NCBI GenBank assembly: GCA_020746105.1
Contig: CM036619.1
Location: forward strand, 51,444,635-51,508,634
Reading direction: 5' to 3'
Origin: Trogon surrucura
Lineage: Eukaryota; Chordata; Aves; Trogoniformes; Trogonidae
Length of the DNA: 64,000 nucleotides
The notes below the pieces were generated by a model. The model was given only the letters and a program-made list of their open reading frames with translations. It made no database searches and was not told the origin of the DNA. Position numbers and translations under genes: made by a program. Shown here piece after piece: positions 1 through 13,300 of this stretch. Numbering within the stretch: the first letter of the stretch is position 1; each line of letters begins with the position of its first letter.

Positions 1-446
1 GTCCCTGTTTTTCCCCTTTTTGCCCTTTTCGGCCTTTTCGCCCTTCCTTTCTGCAATGGCCGGTGTCCAGAGAGGACTCCATCTGACCTCCTGATTTTGA
101 TCCGGATCCTGAGTTCCTGAATCCAGCTCCCTGTATCCAGCTCCCCGCCGCCGCTGAGCCTGGGGCTTCCCCGGCGCCTCCTGCTCTGCAGCACCAGTGG
201 TGATTTCTATCGGGGGAGGGAGTCGGGTTTGATATCGGGCTACTATCTATAGTTGTATATAATTCTTTACTTTTATCTCTTTACCATTATTCCTATTATT
301 TTCATTAAAGCTGTTCTAGTTTTTTTCTTCTCTCACCCGTAAGTCTCTCTGCCTCATTCCCTTTTCTCTTCCTGTTTGGGGGGGGGAAGAGGGGGTTAGA
401 GAGCGTCTGTCCGCGTTAGTGGCCGGCCCAGCCCTAACCCGCGACA
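1..446 (+). repeat. Right part of an avian ERVL-like LTR, truncated by window edge
   Basis: The stretch has LTR traits: a pyrimidine-rich start, a polyadenylation-like ATTAAA near 304, a G-run at 378-386, and a terminal CGCGACA ending in CA at 446, like the ends of avian class III (ERVL-type) LTRs as I know them. It is antisense to LAMA3, in the intron after the last exon of the window. The left end is outside, so neither a target-site duplication nor solo status can be judged. No viral coding sequence is visible. Confidence 0.6.
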
Positions 447-1223
447 ACTACACAGACAGGGAAGGACATGCCCTGCAGCTGTAAAGAGCAAGCCTATGAA
501 TTATTTAGATACCTATGCACATATTCCAGTGTCTCACTTAGCTGGACTTGACTGTCTGTTGGAAACCATAATGCACCTGTGACAGTAATAAAGACATGTC
601 CTTTTACAGCTATTTACGCAGTGGTCACAGATTCCTCTTATTCATTATACCTGTAGGTTATTTGTAAAAACCTTGGGGATGCTTCTCTGGGACCTGAGAC
701 CACACCTTCAGCAATTACAGCAGTTGCTTAAATGGAGAAAGGGCAGTTTAATAAGAAAGTGCTAGTAGCCGACTCTTAACGTCATGGGGCACCTGGAGAC
801 CTGAGAGCACAGGGCTACACGACTTCTTTGGAGGTCTGTGTTCCACTGGCCACGCGTGGGTGGAGAACCCTATCTCTACACTGCAGAGCAGACTTTACCC
901 CTGCTGCCAAAGCCACCACAACATACCTTGGCAGGCAGAAGGCTATTGTACAAGTAAGGACTGCAGAGATGCCCTAGGAAAAAACTCTACAGGAGGAGGA
1001 AGAAGCAGGATGCTACTGCATCCACTCATTTTTATGCAAAAATGTATCATGCTTTCTACCATTACTGTTACTTCAAGTGCTGGGTGGTGCTGTTGAATTA
1101 ATTAAATCTGGTCTTTCACATACATTTTAACAAAATCATTTAGAAAGAGGAAGAGGAACAAAAGTACTGCTGTGTCCAAATCACTGAGGTCAAGCATGAC
1201 TGACTGCAGTGTTCAGGACAGAC
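447..1223. other. Intron, nothing recognisable
   Basis: Intron following the last LAMA3 exon in the window. No repeat or second gene recognised between the LTR end and the exon; short open frames here lack coding character. Confidence 0.6.
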
Positions 1224-1366
1224 CTTATTTGCAGCATCTCTTGCTTGCTGAATCAGCTCTCTTATGCGATTTACATTCTCAGAAATGTTGCTTATTGGTA
1301 TCAGCTGTTGGTTGATACTCTCAATCTTGCTGAACAGATCTGGAAGTTTGTTTGTCAATTTTTTTA
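1224..1366 (-). CDS. LAMA3: LAMA3 exon 44 of window: end of coiled-coil domain I
   Basis: 143 bases, enters phase 1, leaves phase 0. It reads [20 protein letters not shown] and onward to [14 protein letters not shown], almost the same as human alpha-3 just before LG1. The acceptor is TTTTTTTGCAG and the donor AAG|GTCTGT, which is less than ideal. The next exon (LG1 start) is outside the window. This heptad region is the C-terminal end of the rod that pairs with beta and gamma chains. Confidence 0.95.
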
Positions 1367-4300
1367 CTGCAAAAAAAGAAAAAAAATATCATTGATGACA
1401 GAGAGGAGAAGGAAAACAATGCAAAAATATGATATGACTACACAATTGTGAGACAAGCAGTGAGCAGGGTAATGACAAAACTGTCTTCATTAGTCCTACA
1501 ATATCAGGAAGTCCTCACTGAAACTAGTAGTTTATACAGAGGTTATTGTACTAGAATTTGCGGCCAAAAGTATTCATGGAGGCAGACAGTGTCAGCACTT
1601 CGAAAAACATATTAGATAAATTCAGATCACTGGTCTCCAAGCTTTTAGAGACCAGTCAGCTTTTAACACATATTACAGGACTTCCTGAGTCACTTCTGCA
1701 CTACCTGTCCCTTTCCACTGGCAATAAAGGAACCTCAGAATACTAGCTTAGGCAGGTACCTAAAGTTTGGGTGACTAAAATTTCTGCTGCAAAACTGACC
1801 ATGTTCACCCAACGGTGACTTGGCAGGTCTGAGACAGCACTTGCAATACCTGAATTGTTTGCCTCCATCAGTGCTTTACTGAAGCCAGCGCTCTGCGTGC
1901 TTCCATAGGTACTCTTCATTTTTTCCACATCTACTTGAATTGGGAGGAGTTCATCCAGTACATTGGTTGTGACATCCTGGGCACTTCTTACCATGTTCTT
2001 TGCGCTGGTGATGATGCTGTCAATGTCATCTGAAACACACACAAATGTACGTGCAGATTCTTATAGTAATAGCTGAAAGAGGCCAACCAGAAGTGATCAG
2101 CAACTGACCTCTGTTTATCCCATTGAGATTATTCTGAAGAGTGACAAGATCAGTTTGCAATGTATTCTTCTTTCCATCAGCGACATCAAGCCTTTGCTTC
2201 ATGTCTGCAAGGGTTGGACCAATAGCTGCAAAACAGTGAATGCCCTGTGAATTTCAAACAGAAATACCACCCCTCTGTTGGACAGATGGTGTGGCAGCAC
2301 CAATCCGTGTTCTTACACAGCTTGTGTTGCCACTGAGCACTGAATGAGCATTTGCACTGCAAAAAGAGTACAAAGCTAAGCATTTGCTGGACAGGAGTAC
2401 TACAAAAGTGCATAGGGTAGCAAAGGTATGAAATAACTTTTTCGCCTTTTTACCATTGGAAATAGCTGTCACAAGACGTCCCATTGTAATGGAACTACCT
2501 TTTTCTGGTTAGATGTGTGCTGCAGAACTTTGCTGAACTGTGAAAAAACATGGTTCAATGAAAGCTTGTCATGCTGTGCCAACATTTCTACTAGAATTTC
2601 CTTTCTCGGTACCTTGCAATGTCCTTTCAGTCTCCTGGGCTCGATTCAAAAGTGTACTGCTCTCGTTTTTTAACTTTGCAGCTTTTCCTGACAGGTCTTC
2701 TCTCTTCACAATCTGGTAAAAGAAGCACAGTACTTTAAGATTGCTTTAATAGTTATACTAAATAAAATTAAAAAAGAACCCAATCCAGTTTAAAAAAACC
2801 ACAAAACACTATATAGGGGCAGAGATTTTATGTGAGCAACACCACCTTAAATAGCAACTATCAAGATTAATTTAAGCATAATACAACCTTGGTCTTCAGC
2901 AAACTTCTGATAGATTTTGAGGCATTCAGAAGAAATTACTAGCACACAGCTATTAGATACTACCGCTATGCTGAACAGCTTGTGGGTATTCGTAGTGCAA
3001 AGTAAAAGACAACACCCGAAATCACCTTCAGTGATTACCAGGTTTGACTAATGCAGATGTCTTTACTTTGCACTGAGAGGAACAGTTGGCTTTCATACAG
3101 ACAGCCTCACCAGACAGGCAGTACCTAGCCTGTTTAGTGCTGAACCAAGGCTAATTCACGAACACGCAGAACAGCAGCTCACGGCATAGCCACAGACAAA
3201 TAAGGCACGCCAAGGCACATGGATCTCTTCTTGGTTAAAAATAAAAATCTAGTTGTAACAAGTTTACCATCATTTGTCCACTTAGGAGTACTTACCGATA
3301 AAGCTGAGTCAGCTGCACTCCCAGCTTTGTTGGCTGCTTCCTCCGCTGCTTTGATGGCATTAATAATATTGTCATAGGCAGTAGAAGCTTCCACAGCACA
3401 GCCTACCAACTCGTCCTTCCTAGCACTGTTCTTTATTCTGTGGGAAACAGGGTGAAAAATGCAGCCTTCTGCAAAGATTGTGGACTTTTAGAAGCATTCC
3501 AAACAGACTTGAACTAAGTATTTTCTAAGCAATGCCAATAAAGAAAATGTTTTTCTGTTAGATCCGTTATTTCATTCTGCAAAAATATCAAACTTGGAGG
3601 CAGACCGATATGAAAAGACTCTTCAGAAGATGGGATAAGTTCAGGCATGTGGAAAAACACTACTGTGGGTCTCCAAAGCAATCTTTAAATGATTAAGACT
3701 GACAATTCACCAAAACACAAGGTCAATAAACCTCCTCTATCATAGCCCCCCAAGCACTCTTCAGTTCAGAGAAGGTGAGAGAACTGCAGCTTCCAGGTCA
3801 TTCTGGCTGCTCCAGAATCCTACAGGAGCACAAGATGGAGCAATAAGACATCTTGCGTTTTCCCCAAGAACCAAAGCAGCAGTTCTGGAATCAGAAACAA
3901 GAGACAAAAATCTCTTCTACTCACTCTCCGTGAGCTCTGCAACTGCCCTGTATTAGGTACCTTGTATTTATGAGAATAGTGTCTTCTTAGCTGAAAAGAT
4001 CACACTGAAAACTATCAAAAAATGAAGAATTTTCCAGCTGAGTTAGGTATTTTGGATTTTTTTTAAGAGTTTCTAGTTGGCGTAATGACAAAATGCAAAC
4101 AATTGTCGCAAGAAAAATATAAATCAGTATTTCACCTTTTTCATTTTCTTCTGATGTGTCATAAAAAAGTCTCCAAAACATCACTCATAATTCCAAGGTA
4201 AAGTACAAGTAATGGAGAGAGAGACACTTGATTCATATTTTTTGACAAGATTCCTTGAAGGATGAGGAAACTGTAGGAAGTCATTTCCTCTCTAATGATG

Positions 4301-7300
4301 AACAGGTGTGTCTGAAGACTGTCAAGACAACATTTCTTCCAGTTATTTGCCTCAATTCATTGACATAATAAAAGTATCTATGACTACGAGTACAGGAAAC
4401 CACACACACAAAAAGATATTCTAAATGAGTTCCTACTTTGTACATAAGGATTTTCTCTTATTAGTGAGAATCTAATGAAGTGCAGTAATATGAAGCTATA
4501 GTATGGGAGTCCCCAGTTCTGGGGGAAAAAAAAAATCAGGAAAAATACAGGAAGACCTGGTTTGTGGAAAAAAAAAAAGAAAAGAAAAAATTTGTACATC
4601 ACGATGAAGCAGAAAAAGACAGATGGAATTTCTCTCTAACTTTGCAAAAGGTCATTAGAGCAAGTGAAGTTACACACAAAGCACTGTGACCATGTTATGT
4701 ACAAAAATTGCTCATTTACAGGAAAGGCAACATACTCTTCAAGTTGTTTTGCCAAGTCTTGCAAAGATTTGGCATGTTCCTCAGCCCTCACCACCAGTGG
4801 TTCTTTGCTTGCTGATAAGGAGTGATTTGTCAGCTTTTCATTCATATCCTTCCTTGCTCCATCCAGTTGAGCAGCCAGGCTTTCATATTCCTACGGGTTT
4901 ATAAGGATAAAATTTTATTTGTATTCATACATGTTTGATTTCATCCATATCTCCTTCAGTGGTACATATACTTTGCATCTGAGGAGACCAAGGGGAAAAA
5001 CATTCCGTTCCAGCTTACTCTGCAGGTAACTTGAAACAACTGCTAGTCATTACATTATGCTTCCAGACCCATTATGTAAAAACGGAGAGAGACCAAAGAC
5101 CCTTCTAGGCCAGCACCCTGTCTCTGACAGTGGCTATAAGCAATTGCCCAGAACTACATATAAGAGTAGCACAATCACTTATGGCATTTCTCACACATAT
5201 TCTCCCAAACTCAGATATCTGCAGCTCAGTGTCTTCCTCAGACACATCACAAGCCTCAACAAGCTTCTCTTGTTCATCTGTGCAGGCAGATTCCTCTTGC
5301 AACCAGGACGGGCTTGTGAGATCATTCCCTTTTTGTGAGGCTCAGATAAGCCGTATGCCCTAGCCACTGAGCTGTGCTACCACTACAGTGACAGCAAGAT
5401 ATCAGGGTTTTTAACCTTAAGAAAGTTAACTATACCTCTTTGCTCTTTTGCAATAATCCAAGTACACTGTTAGCTTGCGTCAGGGAAGATCGGGCAGAGC
5501 TCAAAATATCCAAGATACCGTTCTGTTGTACATTTGTGTCCTCAATCCGTTTCTGAGAAAAAATGAACGGTTGAATTACATATGATTGGGTTAAAGATGA
5601 GAGGCAGGCAAAACCATATCTACCTAATCTAGTTCACAGAAGGATTTACCAAAGGTGCTATCACTGTGTTAATCAGATAACTGTACTGGTTAGGGACTAA
5701 TGCTGTCCCACTGATTAGAAGAATGAGAAAACTCAGGGGCCTCAGGGCAGTAGTACAGCATATGCCTGGGCAGGGGGCTACAGTAGTTCAGTTATTAGCA
5801 CTTAAAATAAAAGTAATATGGGTGAGCTGGGATGAACTGTCAGGACAGCCCATCTAAATGCCCGATCTCTCAGACCTGGAAACTTTAAAGACATCTCCCT
5901 GGTGACCACTTTGATCTTTACCATTCTCTCAAAGGCAGAAATAAAATGATCACACTATCTCTTCATCTGGGAATCTTACAAGAAAAGGAGTGTGAAGCCT
6001 CCCCACCTTATTCTCTTGAAAGCTCTGAGGGAAATGAAGCTCCTCGATCGAGAGCATCCCTGTGACAACTCACAGTGTCACTACAGGGTAATGGCATGCC
6101 ACAAACACAGCCAGACAAGCCACCGCTGCAGGTAAGGACGTGTTAGCACTCTTCAGTTGGGTTTCTACCATTGTAACATGTCACATCTCTCTCTACCAGA
6201 GGAGTGTACCAGAAGAATTATGACTTGTACAGATGTATCCATCTTCTAACACAACTGTGCATACTTAGGCGGCACATATATTGTACCATACATGCACACA
6301 AAGGTACAATTAAATATTGAAAGGGACAGTTGAATGTAGAATTTCTTTTGCTCAAATGGTGTTAGGAAACTGGATGGACGTAAGTGTGCAAGAACAGCGA
6401 CATATTTAAGGAAAACAACAATTTAAAAGAATGGGTCCTGCAGAACACCCATATTTCTTGTACTATTTCACCATGTCTAAAAATCAAACAGTGCTCAGGA
6501 ATGACAGCTGTTTCTTGTCACCTTTCTGATGAGACCTCAGAAGGAGTTCTGTAGAATCACACAGAATCACAGGATGTCAGGGGTTGGAAGGGACCTCAAA
6601 AGATCATCTAGTCCAACCTTCCTAATAGTAATCTCAAATAATTTAATGGCATTGCACATATTATCGGTCCCATTTTCATGGCTGTTAAAGCCAAATAACT
6701 TGCATCAGCAGCAGGGATTTGATCTAGAATATGAAACAAAAAGGCTAGTGGCAGCTGAAGAGAAGGCCTGGGCAGAGACTCTCCCTTCCTGCTCTCATCA
6801 GAGCTGCCACACTTACGCTGTCCCAGTCACATAAAGTGGCCACAAGTGGGAGTAGACTACATTAATATCTGTCCATACATACATCAAAAGATGAAAAGAG
6901 ACCTATGAGAAATTCTAAAGAATTAGTGCTACTTGGCTTTGCAAGGTCAAAAGCAGCAATCAAAAGCACTCCTGAGGTTTAACTTTCTTCTCCCAAACCC
7001 AAACGTTACCTTAATGTCTTCCAACAGAACTCCATTATCTCTGTTTAGGTTTTCAGCCTGCTTGATTTGTCCCGTGGCCTCATTCAGAGCTTCACGAAGG
7101 TCAGTGATTTTGGATTCATATTCATTCAATGAATCCCTCACAATTTTAATAAGCCCATTATTTTCTTGCTGGTACTTTCGTAGTTCATTCTTAATCCGTG
7201 CCAGTACTGCAGTATCAGGACCAGAAAGAAAAGGTTTGTTCAGAAAAAAAGTGAACCAGAACAAACTTCCTTCAAAAGGGCTTGACATTTAAGATTAGAA

Positions 7301-10300
7301 ATCTGTGGTTGTGTGAAATACTGAGCATCCTTTGCAGCATATATGTCAGTGTTACTAGAGCAGAGATGCTGTTCAGCATCTCACTGGATCAACTCAGCTC
7401 ACAAGTTTGCTGCTGCAGAGACAGAGCACAGATAAGCATTTATCTGGCTATTTCTAAATTAAGTGAGGATGAAGACGATCTGGAAAGACTGAATCGTTTT
7501 CTTTTTTATATGGAACTAACACAATTTCATCAACAATGACACTGACATAGGCATTTACATTTGTGATAGTCATCCAAGCTTCCTCTGTAATCAATGGAGA
7601 GATATGGGCATATTTCAAAGAAGGCAGAAATATAAAAGAGGTCAAATGAATCACACTCTTAAGAGTTTTACAAGACAGAATACAGAAGAGTTGCTCAGAG
7701 GTCTCAAAGTCCAAAGTTAGGGGAAATTACCATCACTTGTGAGGTCTTTCACATTTCTCGGCTATGCCCCTGGTTAGAAGATAACCCTGTGACTTCGCTG
7801 TTCATGCTGTCTCTAATGTCTAGAATCAGGTTGCTGAATGTCCCAGTCAAATAGAGTGCAACTAGAGTACAGAGTACAACGAGTGCAACTAGAAATTCTG
7901 AACTTCCTTGTCCTTGTATGATCTGGCCCTTGGACTACTCCAGCAGTTTCTTAAAACCAGCTGTTAAATTGCACATGTAATTCCTCTAAAAATAGCTGCA
8001 TATGCCACAGCCTCTATATTATAATACACGGAAATGCTGCATAAGTATATTATGATTGGCTACATCTTTATTTTACTGAGATTCATCCAGCTACTGCAGA
8101 AGGATCTACTGGGCTTCTTCCCCAGCCCAAGTTAGTTTCTTTCATAACAAACTAAAAATGCCTTTTCAACCCCTTGAGAACTACCACTTTCCTGTTGACT
8201 AATGACTGCTACAGATCCCAGAGATACGTTGATAAATGTCTCTCCCTGCACTCTGTCCCAAACAATCAATGGTGCTTCAGATTTAAGATTGATCTTTCTA
8301 TAGAGTAAGAAGCAGAGAGAACAAGCCCTTACACAGCTGAGCTTCTGTTCTCTCCTTCTCCGCCTCTGCTTGAAGTTGGCCAAAGTTGCGGTTTCGCATC
8401 TCCGTCATCATGCGTTGAGCTTCGGCCAGTTCCTTGGCAGCATCTCCCAAGGGCAAGTTGTTACCTTCTGCATTTGTACCAGCTATTTGTTCCAAGAGAA
8501 CTGAAAAAAAATGTCAAAGACAAAGACAGGATGTGCTTAAACCTATGCAAAAGACACAAATGACAGGGCTGGTCTCTTTTCTGAAAAAGACATGCCCAAT
8601 CCTGAACTCCTTAACAAAGCAGATCCATTTTGTATTAATTTTTTTTTAAGCTGAAAAGTACCCCACATCACACAGCCAGAGCTAGTAAGATGGCATCAGA
8701 CCTGAAATACATCCTAGAAGACCAAGGTCACAGCACTAATTTTAAGCTTCTCACTTTAACAACCCTATGACAGCAATCCAGACTAAAGTCAGGATAGAGG
8801 ATTTGATGCTTTCAATGTCCCAGTGGTAAAGCTTCTCTATCACTACTCACTACATAGGAAAGACAGGCTCCTAAACTACCACTATATATTAGATTTGTAA
8901 TAGGAACAGTAAATTCCGCAGCTATGTCTAAATTTGAATTTATAAAGTTGTTTTCTAAGACAATCTCTCATGCTTAATTAAAAATACTGTAAACAAACTG
9001 AAAAGATTATATAAACAAAAAAATTTTACAGAGTTAGCAATTATTGTTACCTTGTATATTGTTGACAGCTATTTGTATTCGTGAAACCAAATCCTTTCCT
9101 TTCTGATGAGTTTGGCCAAAATTATTAAATAATATCTCAGCTGCTTTGTAGTTCATTTCAGCCTAGTGAGGGGTAAAAATGATTAGATTGAAAATATCTG
9201 GATACAGCATGCTAATGTGTAGTCAAGAGATATGCATTTTTCAACTGATTTGGTAAGTCACCTTTTCTTGGAGACCATTTATATCACGATTTAGATTAAC
9301 GAATTCTGTCTCCAACTCATCTACCTTTGAACCCTGATTATGAACAACGGAACGGTAATTGTTCAATAAGACCTGAAAAGAAAGAAAGAAAAAATCCAGT
9401 AAATCACCTGTACACAGGAAACAAACAGCAAAACTTCACTGGGCTAAATTGTTACCCAAAGTAGCATTAGTGACATGAGGGCTGACCAATTGCTTTCCAA
9501 AACCTGTGGGTTTTTATCTGTGAGTATAGCAACTACTATTCCAACTAAAGAAAGTATTTTTAGGATGAATTTTGGTATTGGCAATGGGAGTGTTGGAGTT
9601 TTTTCAGTAATGTAGAGATATGAAGTGCTGGAAAAAGACAGAGCTATGGGGAAACCTCAGAGATGTAGATTTCCGGGTGAGCAAGCCTCAGGAAAATTAG
9701 AGATACTGATTCTCTTTCAGAGAATGACGTCAGCTGTCTTCAAACAGGTGAAGCCCAGTGCTGTCAGCATCTGGTTTCTGAAATCAAAAGTTGATGTATG
9801 CAACCTGACATAAGTTCCTAGCTTCAGCTCTGATTTACTTCATCTGAAATCCGTTTTTCTGTTTATGCCTGCCTACCTTTAAGTCCTTGATGCGTGTTTC
9901 CAGACGCCTCATCTGCTCCAGTGTACGGGTACTTGCATGGACGTTTTGCAGCTGAGACTTAATGAGCTGAAGCTCATCACCTATTGTGCTCAGATCCTTC
10001 AGCAGTGTAATCACACAGCTGTCGCAAGCTGGACGGAGCACGAGCAAAGGAAAACAATACAGATTATTGATATGTGGTGCAGAGAACATTTCACTGTGTA
10101 CTTTTATAGATGAGATGCAATGCAGACACTTTGATGCTTGTCACCTGGTGCTGCCTGAAGAACAAAGGCAACAAGAAAGCCCACAGTATTAAGAGGAGTG
10201 ACCAAAGCCAGAAATAAGGAGGAAGCCCCATTTACATCTGGCTAGCTGACCACCTCTTTTGTGATTTTTTCCAAGCGTTTGGTTGAATGTTTGCTTTTAA

Positions 10301-13300
10301 AAGAATCATTACAGGACACCTCCAGCCCTTTTTAAACTCTCCCACCCTTAAAAGAGTCATCAGTATCTATCCAAAGCCAGTGGAAGGCAGTTTAAGTGCA
10401 GTGCTGTTTTATTACTTACAGTCACAATCTTCATTGGGATCCACATCTTTTGGTTCATTATTGAAACATTCTGAAATCACAAGAGTGTCACCAGTAACCA
10501 AAGTTTTCTCATCAAAATACTACTGTTACATTTTTGCTCTTGCATTTCATGGTTGGCAGCTATTAAAACATGGTGTTGCCCTTCCATAAATCGATTCGTG
10601 CTGTGAACAAGATGCAACGCCCAGAAGGCTTGAGCATACCAAAGCATTTAGCTCCCGCTTATGCCTTGCTGAGATCAACACCTTTTTCATCCCTCATTCT
10701 CATTCCCCAAAGGATATCTTACCCAAAAGGAACTAAGAAATGTTTATGGGCTTCCTTCATACCTGTCACAGACTGTAAGATTACAGGATTAATCAAGCAT
10801 GAGAGAAATCCACAGTGTACACATGGAAGGAGGCACTGTATGTAACCCATGGCACAGAGCTTGGACCACAGATATAGGTGATATATAACAAACGTGGCCC
10901 TCAGACTTTCCAGCAAGCTAACACAAGGGACTGCCTCTCCAGTGTGCTGTTTTGTTTTGCTTGTTTGTTTTACAAACCCCATTAAGAAGCTTAACACTCT
11001 CCAGGCACACATGGGATTGTAACATCCTGGGATCCTAACTTCTAGGAGGCAAGAGAGGAAAAACGACATCGTACGGGACAGGAATCTCCCCATCTTGATG
11101 CCCAAGTCCCTTTTACAGGCTTGGTTCTACTGCCAAACTCTCATCTCCTCTTGGAAATGAAAAGGGCTGTGCATGTCCTTTACTCTGAAGGAAAAGGATA
11201 CACTCAGTGCATAGGCTGCTGCTGTCAACAACAGCTTGCAACTGTGAGAGGTTACAGTGATAAAATTGGACCTGAACTTTAACAGCAGCATCAAACAGCC
11301 TGGAACAAACTGCTTAGCTCTGCCATTTCCTTTGGCACTAGCACATTAAGTCATCAGGAAGTTAAATGGGAATGGTAGTGAGCGCTGCTGCCAAAAGGAG
11401 ACAAGTCACAAAGAATATAATTGTAAGAGAACGAAGGAAATTATTCTGAAATTCAAATACCCATGCAGTTCTGCTGTTGTGTAATTCAGCTAACACCAGA
11501 CACATTTCAGCTGTCTCTGAAAAGTACCAATTAAATAAAACTATTATTACAGCTTGTGCACAAACAACATCAGCGAAGAAATGGTGAAATGAAAAAGCCT
11601 GGCCAAGTGCCAAACATCACGCACAAGAAACCTGATGGAACATGCTGTGCTTATGATCACAGAGGGTTTTATTCCTGAAGTGGAGAAAGAGATGGCTGAT
11701 CAGAATATATAGTTGGAGACAAACTGGCTTGTTGAATTTTGCCCCACAGATTAGCTTGTTATCTAGCAAACTCTTGCTTCAAAAAGAAAGGAATGACAAA
11801 ACATCAAACACTGCTTGGATCTGTTCCACACAAGGTATAAAGATGTATTAATTCAATGATGAAATACGAAATGAGAACTAGCTATTGAAAAACTGCACCG
11901 GCTGCCAACAGCAGTTCACATCACTTGCTGGTTTTTTAACTTGTGTGACCAAGGAAAGTTAAGGGGGTCCTTGGCAGTCATTTGCTTGCAGTATGAGGAG
12001 CAGTGCAGAGAAATGAAGAGCATGGAAATATTAGAAGTTATTAGTTTGACATTTCACTAACCTCTGAGGAGGAAAAGCTGCCTACAAAGAAAGAAAAGTG
12101 TAATTTTATTGGGGAATGAAAATACAGGAGAATCAAAGTCCTTTTCAGGAGCAGAGGCCTATGTGTTTCTGAGTAAAAATGAGTATCCCAAGGGATTGAA
12201 GTGATGTCAGGTAAAGACAATCTGAGAAATGTAGGCTAGGCCTTTCACTTCAGAATTGTAACAGATAAAGCAACCATATGCCAGTTGCATAATATTCTTA
12301 TAAGAGCTTACTAGTAGCGCACTACATGTGTCACTGATACTGGGAAAATCACGGATGTCTTAGATGGTAGAATGTTGTATAGCAGGATTTATAAAACAGC
12401 CTCCTGAGTCAGCTCCTAAATTTCACTGTAAACACATCTAGCTTGGACATTTAAGATGGCAGTGCCTCATGCAGACTCTGAAGATGTCACTATCTGCCCC
12501 AAATACATTTTAAAAAGGCGTATTGAGACTGTTCAGTTTCATAAGCCCATAACACCAACTGGCAAGATATGACTTAACCATGTCAGAAGAGAAACCATAA
12601 GGCATTTAAAAAAGATATCCGTGAAACAGAAAACCAGAATAAAACTGGTAGTATCTGTGAAGGGAAATAAGTGATAAAATGACTTGCAAGGGTGAACTCA
12701 ATTACTCAGGACAGTCCTTGTATTACCATGGTGTTAGGTTTTAATAAACCTTAATTTTTGTTAAAAATGATCTTCATTTCCTGTAAGTCTACATCTTTTC
12801 TTCAGTTCCAGTAATCTAAGTATCTTCCTTCTCTGCTTCCTAGAGAGAAAACAATGCTCCCTTCCACGTTCATAGCCTCTCACATACCTCCAGTCAGGCG
12901 GTCACAGCTAGCCAGCTGTCCGTTATTATTACAATTACACTTCTGACAGTAGCCTCCATATTTCTGTGGATTTCCAAAATATCCTGGAGCACAGCTAGAT
13001 AAAGAGATACAAATAATTGTTATTAAATATGGGAAGCTACTTCTGTGAAATACACTTTCTCTTCACAAAAACCCTCCAGTTATTCTCCTGCAGAAACTTT
13101 CAAGAACTTTTGATTTCATGTCCTGACTTAGACAAAAAGAGTATATTTTTGGTTTACAGTATCCTCTGCACTATGCTAAAAATATCTTGCCAAGTACTGC
13201 AGAATTTTTTTTCTAAAAATAAAAGAACTCCCACAACGCTCACACAGGAATAATTCACTTATTCTGAAAAAATACAATGCACACAGATACATACATAGAG

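Noticed and set aside
860..1096. 78-codon plus-strand frame
   Set aside because: Intronic, no similarity recognised, no splice support.
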